Assembly: GCA_902529365.1 (NCBI GenBank)
Contig: CABZWK010000003.1
Span: 62,001-126,000, forward strand
Direction of reading: 5' to 3'
Origin: an uncultured Balneola sp.
Lineage (GTDB): Bacteria > Bacteroidota > Rhodothermia > Balneolales > Balneolaceae
Length of the DNA stretch: 64,000 nt
Shown piece after piece: positions 45,572-56,200 of this stretch. Each line of letters opens with the position of its first letter. The first letter of the stretch is position 1. The notes under the pieces were generated by a model, which was not told the DNA's origin, searched no databases, and saw only the letters and a program-made list of their open reading frames with translations. The position numbers and the translations under genes are program-made.

Positions 45572-46681
45572 ATGGAGCTAACCGACTTATTAGGTGTAGA
45601 AACCGATCTAAGAATTCCCAATCACTATTATGAATTAAGTAGTGATGAAATGGCACATCGTGTATCAGAAATTAAAAGCCGTTTGGGTGCTCGTCTGTTT
45701 ATTCCGGGCCATCATTATCAAAAAGACGAAGTCATTGATTTTGCTGACGCTCGAGGTGATTCATTAAAATTAGCTCAGATTTGTGCTGAGATGCCAGAGG
45801 CAGAGTACATTGTTTTTTGTGGGGTTCATTTTATGGCGGAGACAGCTGACATGCTGACCAAAGAAGATGTAAAGGTAATTTTACCCGACATGAGAGCGGG
45901 ATGTTCCATGGCAGATATGGCCGATATTGAACAGACCGAGCGGGGTTGGGAGCGTATGCAAAAAATTTGGGGGGATACCATACTTCCTCTCACCTACGTA
46001 AATTCGACTGCAACAATTAAAGGATTTGTGGGGAAATATGGAGGTGCATGTGTAACCTCAGGCAATGTTCATACTATGTTAACATGGGCTTTTGAGCAAA
46101 AAGAACGAATACTCTTTTTACCTGATCAGCATTTAGGACGAAACACGGCCTTCGAACTTGGCATTGCTCTCGAGCATATGTGTGTATATGATCCTATAGC
46201 GAATGAATTTGAATTTGATGGCGTATGGGAAGATGTTCGAGTTATTCTTTGGAAGGGACATTGCTCTGTACATGAAAAATTCACCATTCAACATATTGAA
46301 CACGCAAAAATGCGCGATTCTGAAATACAGGTTATTGTGCATCCTGAATGTACCTTCGATGTCGTTCAACATTCTGACTATGCCGGTTCCACTAATTATA
46401 TTATCAATACCGTCGAAGCTGCTCCATCAGGGTCTAAGTGGGCCATTGGAACAGAAATGAATTTAGTCAATCGCATCATCGCCGAACATCCCGACAAACA
46501 AATTGAATCCCTTAATCCATTTATGTGCCCCTGTTTAACAATGAATCGAATTGACCTATCTCATCTATTATGGTCATTGGAAGAAATTGAAGCGGGTAAA
46601 GTGGTGAACCGTATTGAAGTAGATCCAGAGGTTGCAAAATATGCCGTTATATCCTTGGAACGCATGTTAGAACTTAGTTAA
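45572..46681 (+). CDS. nadA: quinolinate synthase NadA
   Basis: Condenses iminoaspartate with dihydroxyacetone phosphate to quinolinate using a [4Fe-4S] cluster. At 369 residues it is of the long, Bacillus-like type. Cluster cysteines fit at C111 (RAGCSMAD), C231 ([11 protein letters not shown]) and the C319/C321 pair ([11 protein letters not shown]); [10 protein letters not shown] and [10 protein letters not shown] are substrate loops. It follows nadC, and a cysteine desulfurase is divergently encoded next to them, together covering two of the three de novo steps and a sulfur source for the cluster. Confidence 0.94.
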   Translation: MELTDLLGVETDLRIPNHYYELSSDEMAHRVSEIKSRLGARLFIPGHHYQKDEVIDFADARGDSLKLAQICAEMPEAEYIVFCGVHFMAETADMLTKEDVKVILPDMRAGCSMADMADIEQTERGWERMQKIWGDTILPLTYVNSTATIKGFVGKYGGACVTSGNVHTMLTWAFEQKERILFLPDQHLGRNTAFELGIALEHMCVYDPIANEFEFDGVWEDVRVILWKGHCSVHEKFTIQHIEHAKMRDSEIQVIVHPECTFDVVQHSDYAGSTNYIINTVEAAPSGSKWAIGTEMNLVNRIIAEHPDKQIESLNPFMCPCLTMNRIDLSHLLWSLEEIEAGKVVNRIEVDPEVAKYAVISLERMLELS

Positions 46682-46830
46682 GGTATTGACTTGAGTGTCA
46701 GCAATCGCTTGTAGATTTGAGTTTTTTTGCTGAGATTACTGATGATAAGCGACGGTTAGATTTTTCTACAAACTATCCTTCTCGGCTTCATTAGATTTAT
46801 TTACAACCTTTGAAACCCCAAGCAAAAACC

Positions 46831-48162
46831 ATGAAAATCGCACCATTTTATAGAATAATAGTTCTTCTTCTGTTTTCCTCTTGTCTGACTGTACTTATGA
46901 TGGGAAGTAGCCCTACCTATGTACAAGCTCAAAATCTAAAAACACTCATCGATAGTCGTTCAGCTGATGTAGAGGATCGCGTGATAGAGTGGCGGCGTCA
47001 TATACACCAAAACCCCGAGTTATCTAATCGTGAGTACAAAACGGCTGAATATATCACCGAACACCTTACAGAGTTGGGTCTAGACGTTCAGACTGGAGTA
47101 GCTCATACGGGGGTAGTCGCTATTTTGGAAGGTGCAGCCCCAGGGCCTGTGGTGGCACTTAGGGCCGACATGGATGCTTTGCCGGTGACTGAACGTACAC
47201 CTGTCTCTTTTAAATCTACCGCCATAGGAGAGTATCAAGGAAACCAAGTTGGTGTCATGCATGCATGTGGCCATGATACCCACGTAGCTATTTTAATGGG
47301 CGTTGCTGAAATACTTACTGAATTTAAAAGTGAACTCAAAGGAACAGTTAAATTTATATTTCAACCAGCTGAAGAGGGAGCGCCTAAAGGCGAAGAAGGT
47401 GGAGCAGAACTTATGGTTAAAGAGGGTGTTTTAAATAACCCAGATGTCGATGCTATTTTTGGTTTACATATATCTGACGCGACTCCTGTGGGTATGATTA
47501 CCTACAAAGAAGGTGGTATCATGGCTAGCTCTAATTCTTTTCAAATAACTGTTAAAGGTAAACAAGCTCATGGTTCAGCCCCATGGAGTGGAGTTGACCC
47601 AATTGTAACATCAGCACAAATTATTAACAACCTGCAAACCATTATTAGTAGAAATATGGAACTAACCAATGAAGCGGCTGTAGTCACAATTGGGCAAATA
47701 CATGGCGGAGTAAGAAGTAATATTATACCAGAAGAGGTATTTATGGAGGGAACTATTCGTGCGCTTAACAATGATATGCGTGATGCAATTTTTGAGCGAA
47801 TCAAAACAATTGCAACAAAAACAGCCGAAGCAAATAACGCTGCCGCTGAAGTAGTTATTTCAAATGGATACCCTATCACCTTCAACGATCCTGAACTAAC
47901 TCAGGCGATGGTTCCAACGTTAAAAGAAACAGCTGGTGAAAATATGGTGGTTACCATGCCAGCCATCACCGGTGCTGAAGACTTTTCATTTTTTCAACAG
48001 CAAATACCTGGACTTTATTTTTTCTTAGGCGGACTACCCGCTGGCGGCACCCCTGCTGGACACCATACGCCTGACTTTTACATCGATGAAAGTGGTCTTG
48101 AATTAGGTGTTAGAAGCTTAAGTCACTTAGTCGTAGATTATTTCGAAAGCGCAGCAAATTAA
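46831..48162 (+). CDS. secreted M20D-family amidohydrolase/peptidase
   Basis: A 443-residue metal hydrolase of the aminoacylase/hippurate hydrolase type. It has an N-terminal export signal (RIIVLLLFSSCLTVLMM, cleavage near VQAQ), the metal site HACGHDTH (C146, H148), FQPAEEGAPKGEEGG with the catalytic glutamate, and the lid domain around QAHGSAPW. The natural substrate (N-acyl or N-carbamoyl amino acids) is unknown; a periplasmic location is unusual within the family but common in this phylum. I chose the ATG at 46831 instead of an upstream TTG because it opens the signal peptide. Confidence 0.87.
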   Translation: MKIAPFYRIIVLLLFSSCLTVLMMGSSPTYVQAQNLKTLIDSRSADVEDRVIEWRRHIHQNPELSNREYKTAEYITEHLTELGLDVQTGVAHTGVVAILEGAAPGPVVALRADMDALPVTERTPVSFKSTAIGEYQGNQVGVMHACGHDTHVAILMGVAEILTEFKSELKGTVKFIFQPAEEGAPKGEEGGAELMVKEGVLNNPDVDAIFGLHISDATPVGMITYKEGGIMASSNSFQITVKGKQAHGSAPWSGVDPIVTSAQIINNLQTIISRNMELTNEAAVVTIGQIHGGVRSNIIPEEVFMEGTIRALNNDMRDAIFERIKTIATKTAEANNAAAEVVISNGYPITFNDPELTQAMVPTLKETAGENMVVTMPAITGAEDFSFFQQQIPGLYFFLGGLPAGGTPAGHHTPDFYIDESGLELGVRSLSHLVVDYFESAAN

Positions 48163-48205
48163 TAGTTTTAGCCTATACAAAAATTATACTAACCAATTAT
48201 TCATC

Positions 48206-50077
48206 ATGACGCGTTATCTATATCTCGTTGTATTCAGTGTATGTTCAAGTTTAGGACTCACCTTTAATGTAAATGCCCAAATCGAAAAAATAGATCCACC
48301 TTTTTGGTGGATTGATATGCCTGTTGAGCAGGTGCAGATTCAGTTATATGGCCCTAACCTAGGACTTCATCGAGCGGTAATTGACTATCCAGGTGTTGAG
48401 CTAGTAAAACAAATAGCAGTGGACTCGCCGAACTATCTGTTTATTTACCTAAATATCAGTTCTTCAGCCCCAGCTGGAACTATTCCGATTCGCTTGAGAC
48501 ATGAATCCACCACCCTAACGGTTGACTTTGAGCTCAAACCACGCGAAAATCGAACTAACAAAAACCAAGGATTTGATGCATCTGATGTTATTTATCTAAT
48601 GATGCCCGATCGCTTTGCCAACGGTAACCCAGATAATGACACCATTGAAGGGATGCTTGAATCTGCAGATCGATCGAATCCAGAACGTCGTCAAGGGGGT
48701 GACTTAGCCGGGGTTGCTAAGCATTTAGACTACTTGGATGACTTGGGTATGACTGCTATTTGGTTTACACCCATCATTGAAAACGATATGAAACCTGAGT
48801 ATGGAGCCTATCATGGATATGCCGCAACAGACTTGTACAAAGTCGACCGACGATACGGTTCTAACGTCGAGTACAAGGCTCTCATAGATGCCGCTCATGA
48901 GCGTGATATGCGAGTAATTATGGATATGATTCACAACCATATTGGTGACCAGCATTGGTGGATGCGAGACCTACCCACTCAAGACTGGGTGCACAATATA
49001 GATGAATACATGCAAACCAATTATCAGGGATCCATCGTCGCAGACCCATATTCTTCTGATTACGACATGGAAAAATTGGTTGATGGCTGGTTTGTTCCAG
49101 AAATGCCCGATTTAAATCAGGATGAACCTTTACTCACTGACTATCTTATTATAAACACACTTTGGTGGATCGAATATTCTGGGGTGGATGGAATTCGTAT
49201 GGACACCTATTTATATCCAGATAAAGAATATATGGCGGAATGGGTAGAGGCCGTTCTAACCGCATACCCATACTTTAACATCGTTGGTGAAGCGTGGGCG
49301 GTAAATCCTCCAGCCGCTGCATATTGGCAGTATGACCTACCTGGTCAAGGAGACGGATATGATTCCAAACTACCTAGTATCACCGATTTCCCCTGGTCAT
49401 TTGCAGTAAGAGATGGAATGGCTGAAAAATTTGGCTGGGAGAATGGTCTTATGAAAGTTTACTATATGCTCGGACAAGATCATTTATATGCGGATGCCAT
49501 GAAAAATGTCATTTTCCTCGATAATCACGATATGTCTCGCGTCTATGAGCATGTAAATAAAGATGAGGCCTCCTTTAAAATGGCTATTACCCTACTACTC
49601 ACTCAGAGAGGTATCCCACAAATCTATTACGGTACCGAATTTATGTTTGGCCATGAATATAGAGGAGGCGATGACGAAGCCTGGAGACAAACCTTACCAG
49701 GTGGATGGCCCGATGATTCACGAAATGTATTTAGCAAGGAAGGCAGAACGGAGAGTGAAAACGATGCTTTTGATTACATTCGAACACTCTCAAATTGGAG
49801 GAAGACGGCTATAGCAATACATGAGGGTAGTATGAAGCATTTTATTCCCGAAAATGACACCTATGTTTATTTTCGACTTCATGAGCAACAAACGGTCATG
49901 GTATTAGTCAACACATCTGATGAAGAAAAAACCTTAGATGCTGCACGTTTTAAGGAGGTCTTAGATAATTTTACCACCGCTGAAAATGTGGTTACCAATG
50001 CCGGTAAAGAGCTAGGCCAAACCCTAGTTCTACCCCCTAAGGAAGCTAGTGTGTGGGAGCTAAAAGCCGAGCTCTAG
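48206..50077 (+). CDS. exported GH13 alpha-amylase, cyclomaltodextrinase/neopullulanase-like
   Basis: A 623-residue glycoside hydrolase. Signal peptide 1-24 (ending NVNAQ), an N-terminal beta domain of cyclomaltodextrinase type (PPFWWIDMPVEQVQIQLYGP), the catalytic barrel with nucleophile D333 (GVDGIRMDTY), acid/base E362 (NIVGEAW) and D442 (FLDNHDMSR), and a C-terminal beta domain. It resembles SusA-like periplasmic enzymes that break cyclodextrins, pullulan or short malto-oligosaccharides. No SusC/SusD pair is present, so this is not a classical polysaccharide utilisation locus. It overlaps the convergent MFS gene by 32 bases. Confidence 0.9.
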   Translation: MTRYLYLVVFSVCSSLGLTFNVNAQIEKIDPPFWWIDMPVEQVQIQLYGPNLGLHRAVIDYPGVELVKQIAVDSPNYLFIYLNISSSAPAGTIPIRLRHESTTLTVDFELKPRENRTNKNQGFDASDVIYLMMPDRFANGNPDNDTIEGMLESADRSNPERRQGGDLAGVAKHLDYLDDLGMTAIWFTPIIENDMKPEYGAYHGYAATDLYKVDRRYGSNVEYKALIDAAHERDMRVIMDMIHNHIGDQHWWMRDLPTQDWVHNIDEYMQTNYQGSIVADPYSSDYDMEKLVDGWFVPEMPDLNQDEPLLTDYLIINTLWWIEYSGVDGIRMDTYLYPDKEYMAEWVEAVLTAYPYFNIVGEAWAVNPPAAAYWQYDLPGQGDGYDSKLPSITDFPWSFAVRDGMAEKFGWENGLMKVYYMLGQDHLYADAMKNVIFLDNHDMSRVYEHVNKDEASFKMAITLLLTQRGIPQIYYGTEFMFGHEYRGGDDEAWRQTLPGGWPDDSRNVFSKEGRTESENDAFDYIRTLSNWRKTAIAIHEGSMKHFIPENDTYVYFRLHEQQTVMVLVNTSDEEKTLDAARFKEVLDNFTTAENVVTNAGKELGQTLVLPPKEASVWELKAEL

Positions 50078-51173
50078 AAGCTAGAATACCAATTATTACT
50101 GTAACGGCGGCTATAAATAAAAAACCTCCAGCTAGCTCAAAGGTTTCTACCACCCAACCCATAATGGGTTGGGATACCATCCCGCCTACATAACCAAAAC
50201 TCGCAACGGTTGTTAACGCAATAGCACCTTCTTTTCCTGCAGCGCTAAACAACATGGGAAAGCTCAATGCAACCCCTGATCCTGTAGCTATCATCCCGAT
50301 AATAGCTACCACAAAATTCGGTGCATAGACCGCTATAAGAAGTCCGCTAACCGTGGATACCGCTCCTCCGACCAATAGATTGCGGGCACCAAAGCTCATC
50401 TTTAAACGATCACCGATTAATCGCATGATCAATAATGATCCAGCAAAGACCGCATATCCCAATGGAACCCAGTTTTCGGACGCTTGAACGTGATCGGTAA
50501 AAAATAAACTAACCCAATTCATAATGGAGGTTTCTATGGTCGCCGCTAAAAAGGTAATGATACCCAGCACAACTAGTCCACCATTAGGCCATTTGAATTT
50601 TGGAGTAGTGACTTTCCTTTCGGGTTTATCCTCTGGTAAGTTTCGAGCAACCAATGCCAAAACCAATACAATCATCAGGGATACCAAACCAAAATGAATG
50701 TGTACCGAATAAGATAACCGGGTAGTTAAGGTGCCGATTAGGGCCCCAACCACGGTCCCCACACCAAACCAGGAGTGAATTTTGGACATGTGCGATTGCC
50801 CAGTTTCGGTTTCTATGACCGAGCCCAATGCATTTAACGAGATATTGAACCCACTACTGCACATTCCCACCGTCATCATCAACAAGGCTAAACTGAGCCA
50901 ATGGTGCATGAGCGAGATAGGGAATAAAGTTATAGCAACCATGCTCCCCATAAAAAGAGCCACTCGTTTCGCTCTAAAATTTAGTAAAGCCCAAGCAATT
51001 ATGGGCATCATTATTACCGTACCCAATCCCCTAAATAACAGAACATAGCCTAATGTGGTCGCAGTAAGTAACGCCGCATCTCGCACATCGGGGACTCGTG
51101 ACGCCCATGTTGCAAAAGCCAAACCTAAATTGAAAAGGGCAAAGCTAACTGCCAATATCGATTTTTGGTGCAT
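50046..51173 (-). CDS. MFS transporter (YbjJ-like)
   Basis: A major facilitator carrier of 375 residues with twelve predicted helices. The N-terminal FALFNLGLAFATWASRVPDV and the loop NFRAKRVALFMG resemble the YbjJ branch of MFS proteins, whose substrates are not established. The neighbouring amylase could suggest a sugar, but the family does not demand it. The ATG at 51173 is preferred over the TTG two codons earlier. Its 3' end overlaps the amylase gene. Confidence 0.8.
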   Translation of the reverse strand: MHQKSILAVSFALFNLGLAFATWASRVPDVRDAALLTATTLGYVLLFRGLGTVIMMPIIAWALLNFRAKRVALFMGSMVAITLFPISLMHHWLSLALLMMTVGMCSSGFNISLNALGSVIETETGQSHMSKIHSWFGVGTVVGALIGTLTTRLSYSVHIHFGLVSLMIVLVLALVARNLPEDKPERKVTTPKFKWPNGGLVVLGIITFLAATIETSIMNWVSLFFTDHVQASENWVPLGYAVFAGSLLIMRLIGDRLKMSFGARNLLVGGAVSTVSGLLIAVYAPNFVVAIIGMIATGSGVALSFPMLFSAAGKEGAIALTTVASFGYVGGMVSQPIMGWVVETFELAGGFLFIAAVTVIIGILASRARLLAPTH

Positions 51174-51580
51174 TTCCAAAGAAATTATCTAAATTGAGGT
51201 GATTTAAATTGGGTAATCTATAGAGGGTTTAAGAGCGCGCCATTCGGATTCATGTGAAGTCTAACATATATACTACTTGCAAACATCCATAATTTCTTCT
51301 TTATCTCTTGATTTGCTAAGTTCATAAGATTCTCGTTTTAAATAATGATAAATATTCTAATCACAGATGTATTATTGAACTTGTACCAGTAGTTAAATCC
51401 TTTTTGGGTAAAAGTGATACAACTAAAAATACATTCTATTATCGTTTCCTAAAATCAAATGTGTGAGTAGTTACATAGCCGCAGCCATAAAGGTACCATC
51501 TTAAATTTTCAATAAACCCTTTATAATCAATTTTTGTAGTAAAATTTTGACCAAGATGTACAAAATGGAACTCTATTAAT
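51174..51580. other. 407-base spacer without a recognised gene
   Basis: This AT-rich spacer separates the divergent MFS and aldehyde dehydrogenase genes. I see no open frame of credible length, no hairpin terminator and no tRNA. It must contain the promoters of both neighbours, but no convincing -33/-7 pair stands out. Confidence 0.5.
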
Positions 51581-52990
51581 ATGAAAAAAACGCCATTACA
51601 TACGATCTACGAACAACAAAAAACGTTCTTTGAATCCGGAAAAACGCTACACTATCCCTTTCGATTAGCCGCCCTTTTGCGCTTAGAAGATGCTCTAAAT
51701 ACCTATGAAAACGCCTTAATAGAGGCATTGAATGAGGATTTAAAAAAATCCGCTTTTGAATCTTATAGCGCAGAAATTGGCCTAATTAAATCAGAGATTC
51801 GTTTTATAAAGCGTCATTTAAAAAAGTGGATGCGTCCGAAAAAGCAACGGGATGTACTTATAAATTTTCCTTCGAAAAACTACCACGTTCCCATTCCATA
51901 TGGGCTTAGTCTGATCATTGGACCCTGGAATTATCCAGTACAATTGTGTTTAAATCCTCTCATTGGAGCCATTGCTGCTGGAAATACAGTGATCCTAAAG
52001 CCCTCCGAATGGGCGCCTCAGGTGGGTGAGGTACTCCAACGCATGATAGCTGATTTTTTTGACCCTGCTCATATATCCGCGTTAACGGGGGATGAAACCT
52101 TCAGCGCTGAATTAGTTAAGCTAGATGTAGATTATATTTTTTTTACAGGGAGTACACAGGTTGGACGTCTCGTTGCACAATCGGCTGGATCACGACTAAT
52201 TCCCTGTACTCTAGAACTTGGTGGTAAAAGCCCTTGCATCGTTGACCAAACCGCAGATCTTAAAATAACTGCACGACGGATTGCCTGGGGCAAGTTCATG
52301 AATGCAGGACAAACCTGTGTAGCCCCAGATTATGTATTAGTGGATGAACGAGTTGAATCTGAATTATTAATGCACTTAAAAGATGCCATCAACGAATTTT
52401 ATGGAGCGGATGCATCAACCAGTCCGGATTATCCTCGCATTATTTCTGATAAACATTATAATAGGTTAATGAGTTTATTTGAAGACAAGTTGACCACCGA
52501 TTCTTCTGATTTAGCGAAGGGTGCAAAACTGTATATGGGCGGAGAAACGAAGGCTGAAGAACGATACATTAGTCCTACTATTCTTACCGATCTAAGCTTG
52601 AATCATTCGCTCATGAAAGAAGAAATATTTGGGCCTATTCTCCCTGTTTTTAGGTATCGCAGTGTAGATGAAATACCTAAAATTATTAACAAAAATGCCC
52701 ATCCCCTTGCATGCTACCTGTTTTCGAAAGATCCCAACATGCATTCCCTCTTTACACATACACTTAGCTTTGGAGGTGGGGCCATAAACGACACCGTCGC
52801 TCATTTAGGAAATCCACATTTAGCTTTTGGAGGAGTTGGTCCAAGTGGGATTGGCTCCTATCATGGTCGGCATTCGTTTGAAACCTTTTCTCACATGAAG
52901 AGTATAATGAAGAAAAGTTTTTTTATGGATATCCCTCTTCGATACCCACCCTATACCGGTAAATTGAAGTGGCTAAGAAAACTCTTTTGA
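51581..52990 (+). CDS. aldehyde dehydrogenase, class 3-like
   Basis: Oxidises an aldehyde to the acid with NAD(P). The 469 residues carry the substrate/cofactor motif IGPWNYPVQLCLNPLIGAI, the NAD loop FTGSTQVGRLVA, the general base E212 (TLELGGKSP) and the catalytic cysteine C246 (NAGQTCVAPDY). The short length, the GQTCVAPDY signature and the C-terminal FGGVGPSGIGSYHGRHSFETF are typical of class 3/fatty-aldehyde type enzymes, so long-chain or aromatic aldehydes are the likely substrates. It stands alone. Confidence 0.9.
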   Translation: MKKTPLHTIYEQQKTFFESGKTLHYPFRLAALLRLEDALNTYENALIEALNEDLKKSAFESYSAEIGLIKSEIRFIKRHLKKWMRPKKQRDVLINFPSKNYHVPIPYGLSLIIGPWNYPVQLCLNPLIGAIAAGNTVILKPSEWAPQVGEVLQRMIADFFDPAHISALTGDETFSAELVKLDVDYIFFTGSTQVGRLVAQSAGSRLIPCTLELGGKSPCIVDQTADLKITARRIAWGKFMNAGQTCVAPDYVLVDERVESELLMHLKDAINEFYGADASTSPDYPRIISDKHYNRLMSLFEDKLTTDSSDLAKGAKLYMGGETKAEERYISPTILTDLSLNHSLMKEEIFGPILPVFRYRSVDEIPKIINKNAHPLACYLFSKDPNMHSLFTHTLSFGGGAINDTVAHLGNPHLAFGGVGPSGIGSYHGRHSFETFSHMKSIMKKSFFMDIPLRYPPYTGKLKWLRKLF

Positions 52991-53297
52991 ATAAAAAAAG
53001 ACAGCTATGAAAAGCTGCCTTAAAAAAACGACGTGGTTTTCACACCACATCATTTCGGGTTATGGTATCAATAAAAAAACTTGATAAACTAATTATACTG
53101 TCTATTGAGCTTATTTTGAGAATTTAATGCTTACTTTAGAAAAAGATAAGCATATGTACATTTGTTAGAAATTTATATAAATGAAAGCGCTAACAACTAT
53201 GTAAAAATATATTAAGTATTTAATTATTAGACTACAAGAAATAAATTAGAATTCCTAAATAAAACTAATTTTCAAATTTCCTTTGAGATAAATTCAA
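52991..53297. other. 307-base spacer between two convergent genes
   Basis: Apart from the hairpin noted at its left end, the spacer is AT-rich sequence with no recognisable gene. The last 200 bases have scattered stops in all frames. Confidence 0.5.
52993..53020 (-). terminator. hairpin with leftward T-tract
   Basis: An 8-bp stem with one mismatch (52999-53006 with 53013-53020) is followed, reading leftward, by seven T (A7 at 52993-52999 on the given strand). It suits transcription arriving from the giant T9SS gene on the minus strand, with a 3' untranslated region of about 280 bases. Reading rightward from the dehydrogenase it lacks a T-tract. A second weaker hairpin follows at about 53032-53048. 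Confidence 0.4.
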
Positions 53298-56200
53298 TTA
53301 TTTCAATAGTAACATTCTTTTAGTAATAATCTTATTACCCATTTGTAACTGATAAATGTAAACCCCACTTGATAAGCTATTTGCTTCAAAAGTTACACTA
53401 TAATATCCTGGCGCCATACGCTCATTCTTAAGTGTTTGTACTTTTTGACCTAATATATTATAAATCTGTAATTGAACGTTTGCAGTTTCAGGAACAATAA
53501 AATCGATCTGAGTATTAGGGTTAAAGGGATTAGGATAGTTTTGATATAATTCAAATATCTTAGGTATAAGATCCAAATTATACGGTTCCATAGATATTCT
53601 TGATTGTTCATTTACTCGAATTGTACCCGTAAAATTTACATTCGGTTTTAATTCTAAGATTTCAAAATGTAATTCTAGTACAATATCATCGCGTAACTCA
53701 TCTATACCATACATAGCTATACTTAGAAATTGATCTGAAGTATGTTCAAGTATTTCCCAGTTCTCTGGTTTTTGAGAAATTGAACTTAACCGAATACTAT
53801 TTTTATGCGGTATTTGAATTTCAATAGAATTTATACCACTTTTGATATTCGATATGTTGATGGGCACAGTTAATATATCTTGACCATCTGAAATATTTGG
53901 TGACCATGTAATCAAGGGTTTCTGCATATCCTTTAATGCATCATTATTCCCACCACAATTTAACGTAACAGGTAATCCAACTATGTATTTTAAAATTGTT
54001 GCTGCATCATATGCTGATACAAAACCATTACCCGTAACATCAGCAGCTGTTGAATCCCTACCTATAAGAGGATACTGTGGAGCCATTCTTACCGAATGAC
54101 GTAAAATGAATGAGCCATCTAATGCAGAAACAAAATAATCTCCTGTTACATCACCGCATACAAGCGAAGGAGTGCCGTCTTTATCATCGAGCCATCCAGA
54201 GTAATTCACAAAGCCTTTTGACGCATCGTCATATTCATCATAAATCTCATCAATATTCTTTGGATTCTTTCCTTCATTCATCTGGGCAGTAGCCTCATCA
54301 CCCCACCAATTAAACCGAGCATTAATCTCATTAGTGTGATCTGCTTGATTACTAAACTCAGGACCTCCGTTACCATACAAATTATTGTAATTAGCGATCA
54401 CCTGGCCATACTCTCTTAATATTATTCCATCCCCATTATTACTAGTAATCGTAGAATGCTCTATAACCGTCATCTTCGAAGCATTATCAAAATTTGAGGA
54501 CACAGTTAGGCCTGTATTATTATTCCCTATAATACTGCTGCTATCTATTTTTACAGCTGAAGAATATACATTAACTCCTGCATCATACCCTGTTACATAT
54601 GACCGGCTAATTTTAGCCTTCGATACATGATCTAGTGACCAGCCTGTCCAATTCTCAGCTCCTTCATCCCATACTAAACTATCTCTTGTAGAACTAAAAT
54701 CTCCTACATTATAAATATTATAGCGCCCACCTATGTCATTGTCTTTACTTGTAACTTGCTCTGCATGATTAACCTGAGTCGTCCATAAATTTCTGTTTTC
54801 TTGGAGTACTATCTCATAGTCATTGTGCTGATCATTGTCATGTGTATTTATATAAATACGGTCGTTCTTAAAATCATTGTTGGTAATACTTACCAAGATT
54901 AATTCATCAGAATCCCAATCATCATGCATCCCCTCTATTTGTATACCACCATCTAACACATTATGACTAATATCTATGTTTATATTCAAATATCCCCACT
55001 CTGTACGAAGTGCATAGTCAGCTATATTTTCAAAAATATTATACCGTATATACATAGTGTCTGTTTTAGATCCTCCTAATTCTTGTATATACAACCCATT
55101 ATAACTCCCTGTTACCTCAGCATGTTCTAGCTGAACTTTTGAATGGTCTCTTGCAATAATCCCCCACCAATCTCTATATACATTTTCTTGATTTTCTCTG
55201 CTTGACTTAAACACAATTTTCTCTTGAGGTGTCCCTACCGCATGTAATGTAGATCCATTAAGAATTCGTAATTCTGAGCGGGTTTCGTCTCGACCCGACG
55301 CGCGGTCATCACCAGTAACTCCAAAAGTTGGAGCTGTAAAAAACACTCCAACACCTGGCTCTATCGTCAAACGAGCCCCATCTGTAACGTCTATGTCTCC
55401 TGTCACCAAATAGGGGCTATTATCCTTTGTCCACGTATGATCACTATCATATACTCCACTTACCAACGTCATCCCATAGTACGCATGGTCTTCTACCCGC
55501 TTAGGGTTTCCAAAACTATCCGACTCATCATCATAAATTACCCTAAGCAAAGAGCCGCGCCTAGCTTGAAGAATATTATCTCCAAGATCAACACTTCCTG
55601 ACGCGTACTCCTGCACCGTAACCGTTCCAGTATATTCACCAGGAGAAATCCGAGTCATAGCTACCATAACTGTATCATCCGGTGAACCTATACGGAAGTG
55701 AACATCATTTGGGTTATCAGCATCTGCTAATCCAACATAAATTGTTGTTTGATCTAATGAATAATTTAAAACTTCTTCTCCCTGATTATCGACCAAATAT
55801 ATCTCACCTGTGTTACCTAAATCTTGTGATGGTGTACCGTTTTCAGCGTCCAACCAATCTGAATAGTTCACAAAGCCTTTTGACGCATCGTCATATTCAT
55901 CATAAATCTCATCAATATTCTTTGGATGTCCTTCTTCATTCATCTGGGCAGTAGCCTCATCACCCCACCAATTAAACCGAGCATTAATCTCATTAGTGTG
56001 ATCTGCTTGATTACTAAACTCAGGACCTCCGTTACCATACAAATTATTGTAATTAGCGATCACCTGGCCATACTCTCTTAATATTATTCCATCCCCATTA
56101 TTACTAGTAATCGTAGAATGCTCTATAACCGTCATCTTCGAAGCATTATCAAAATTTGAGGACACAGTTAGGCCTGTATTATTATTCCCTATAATACTGC

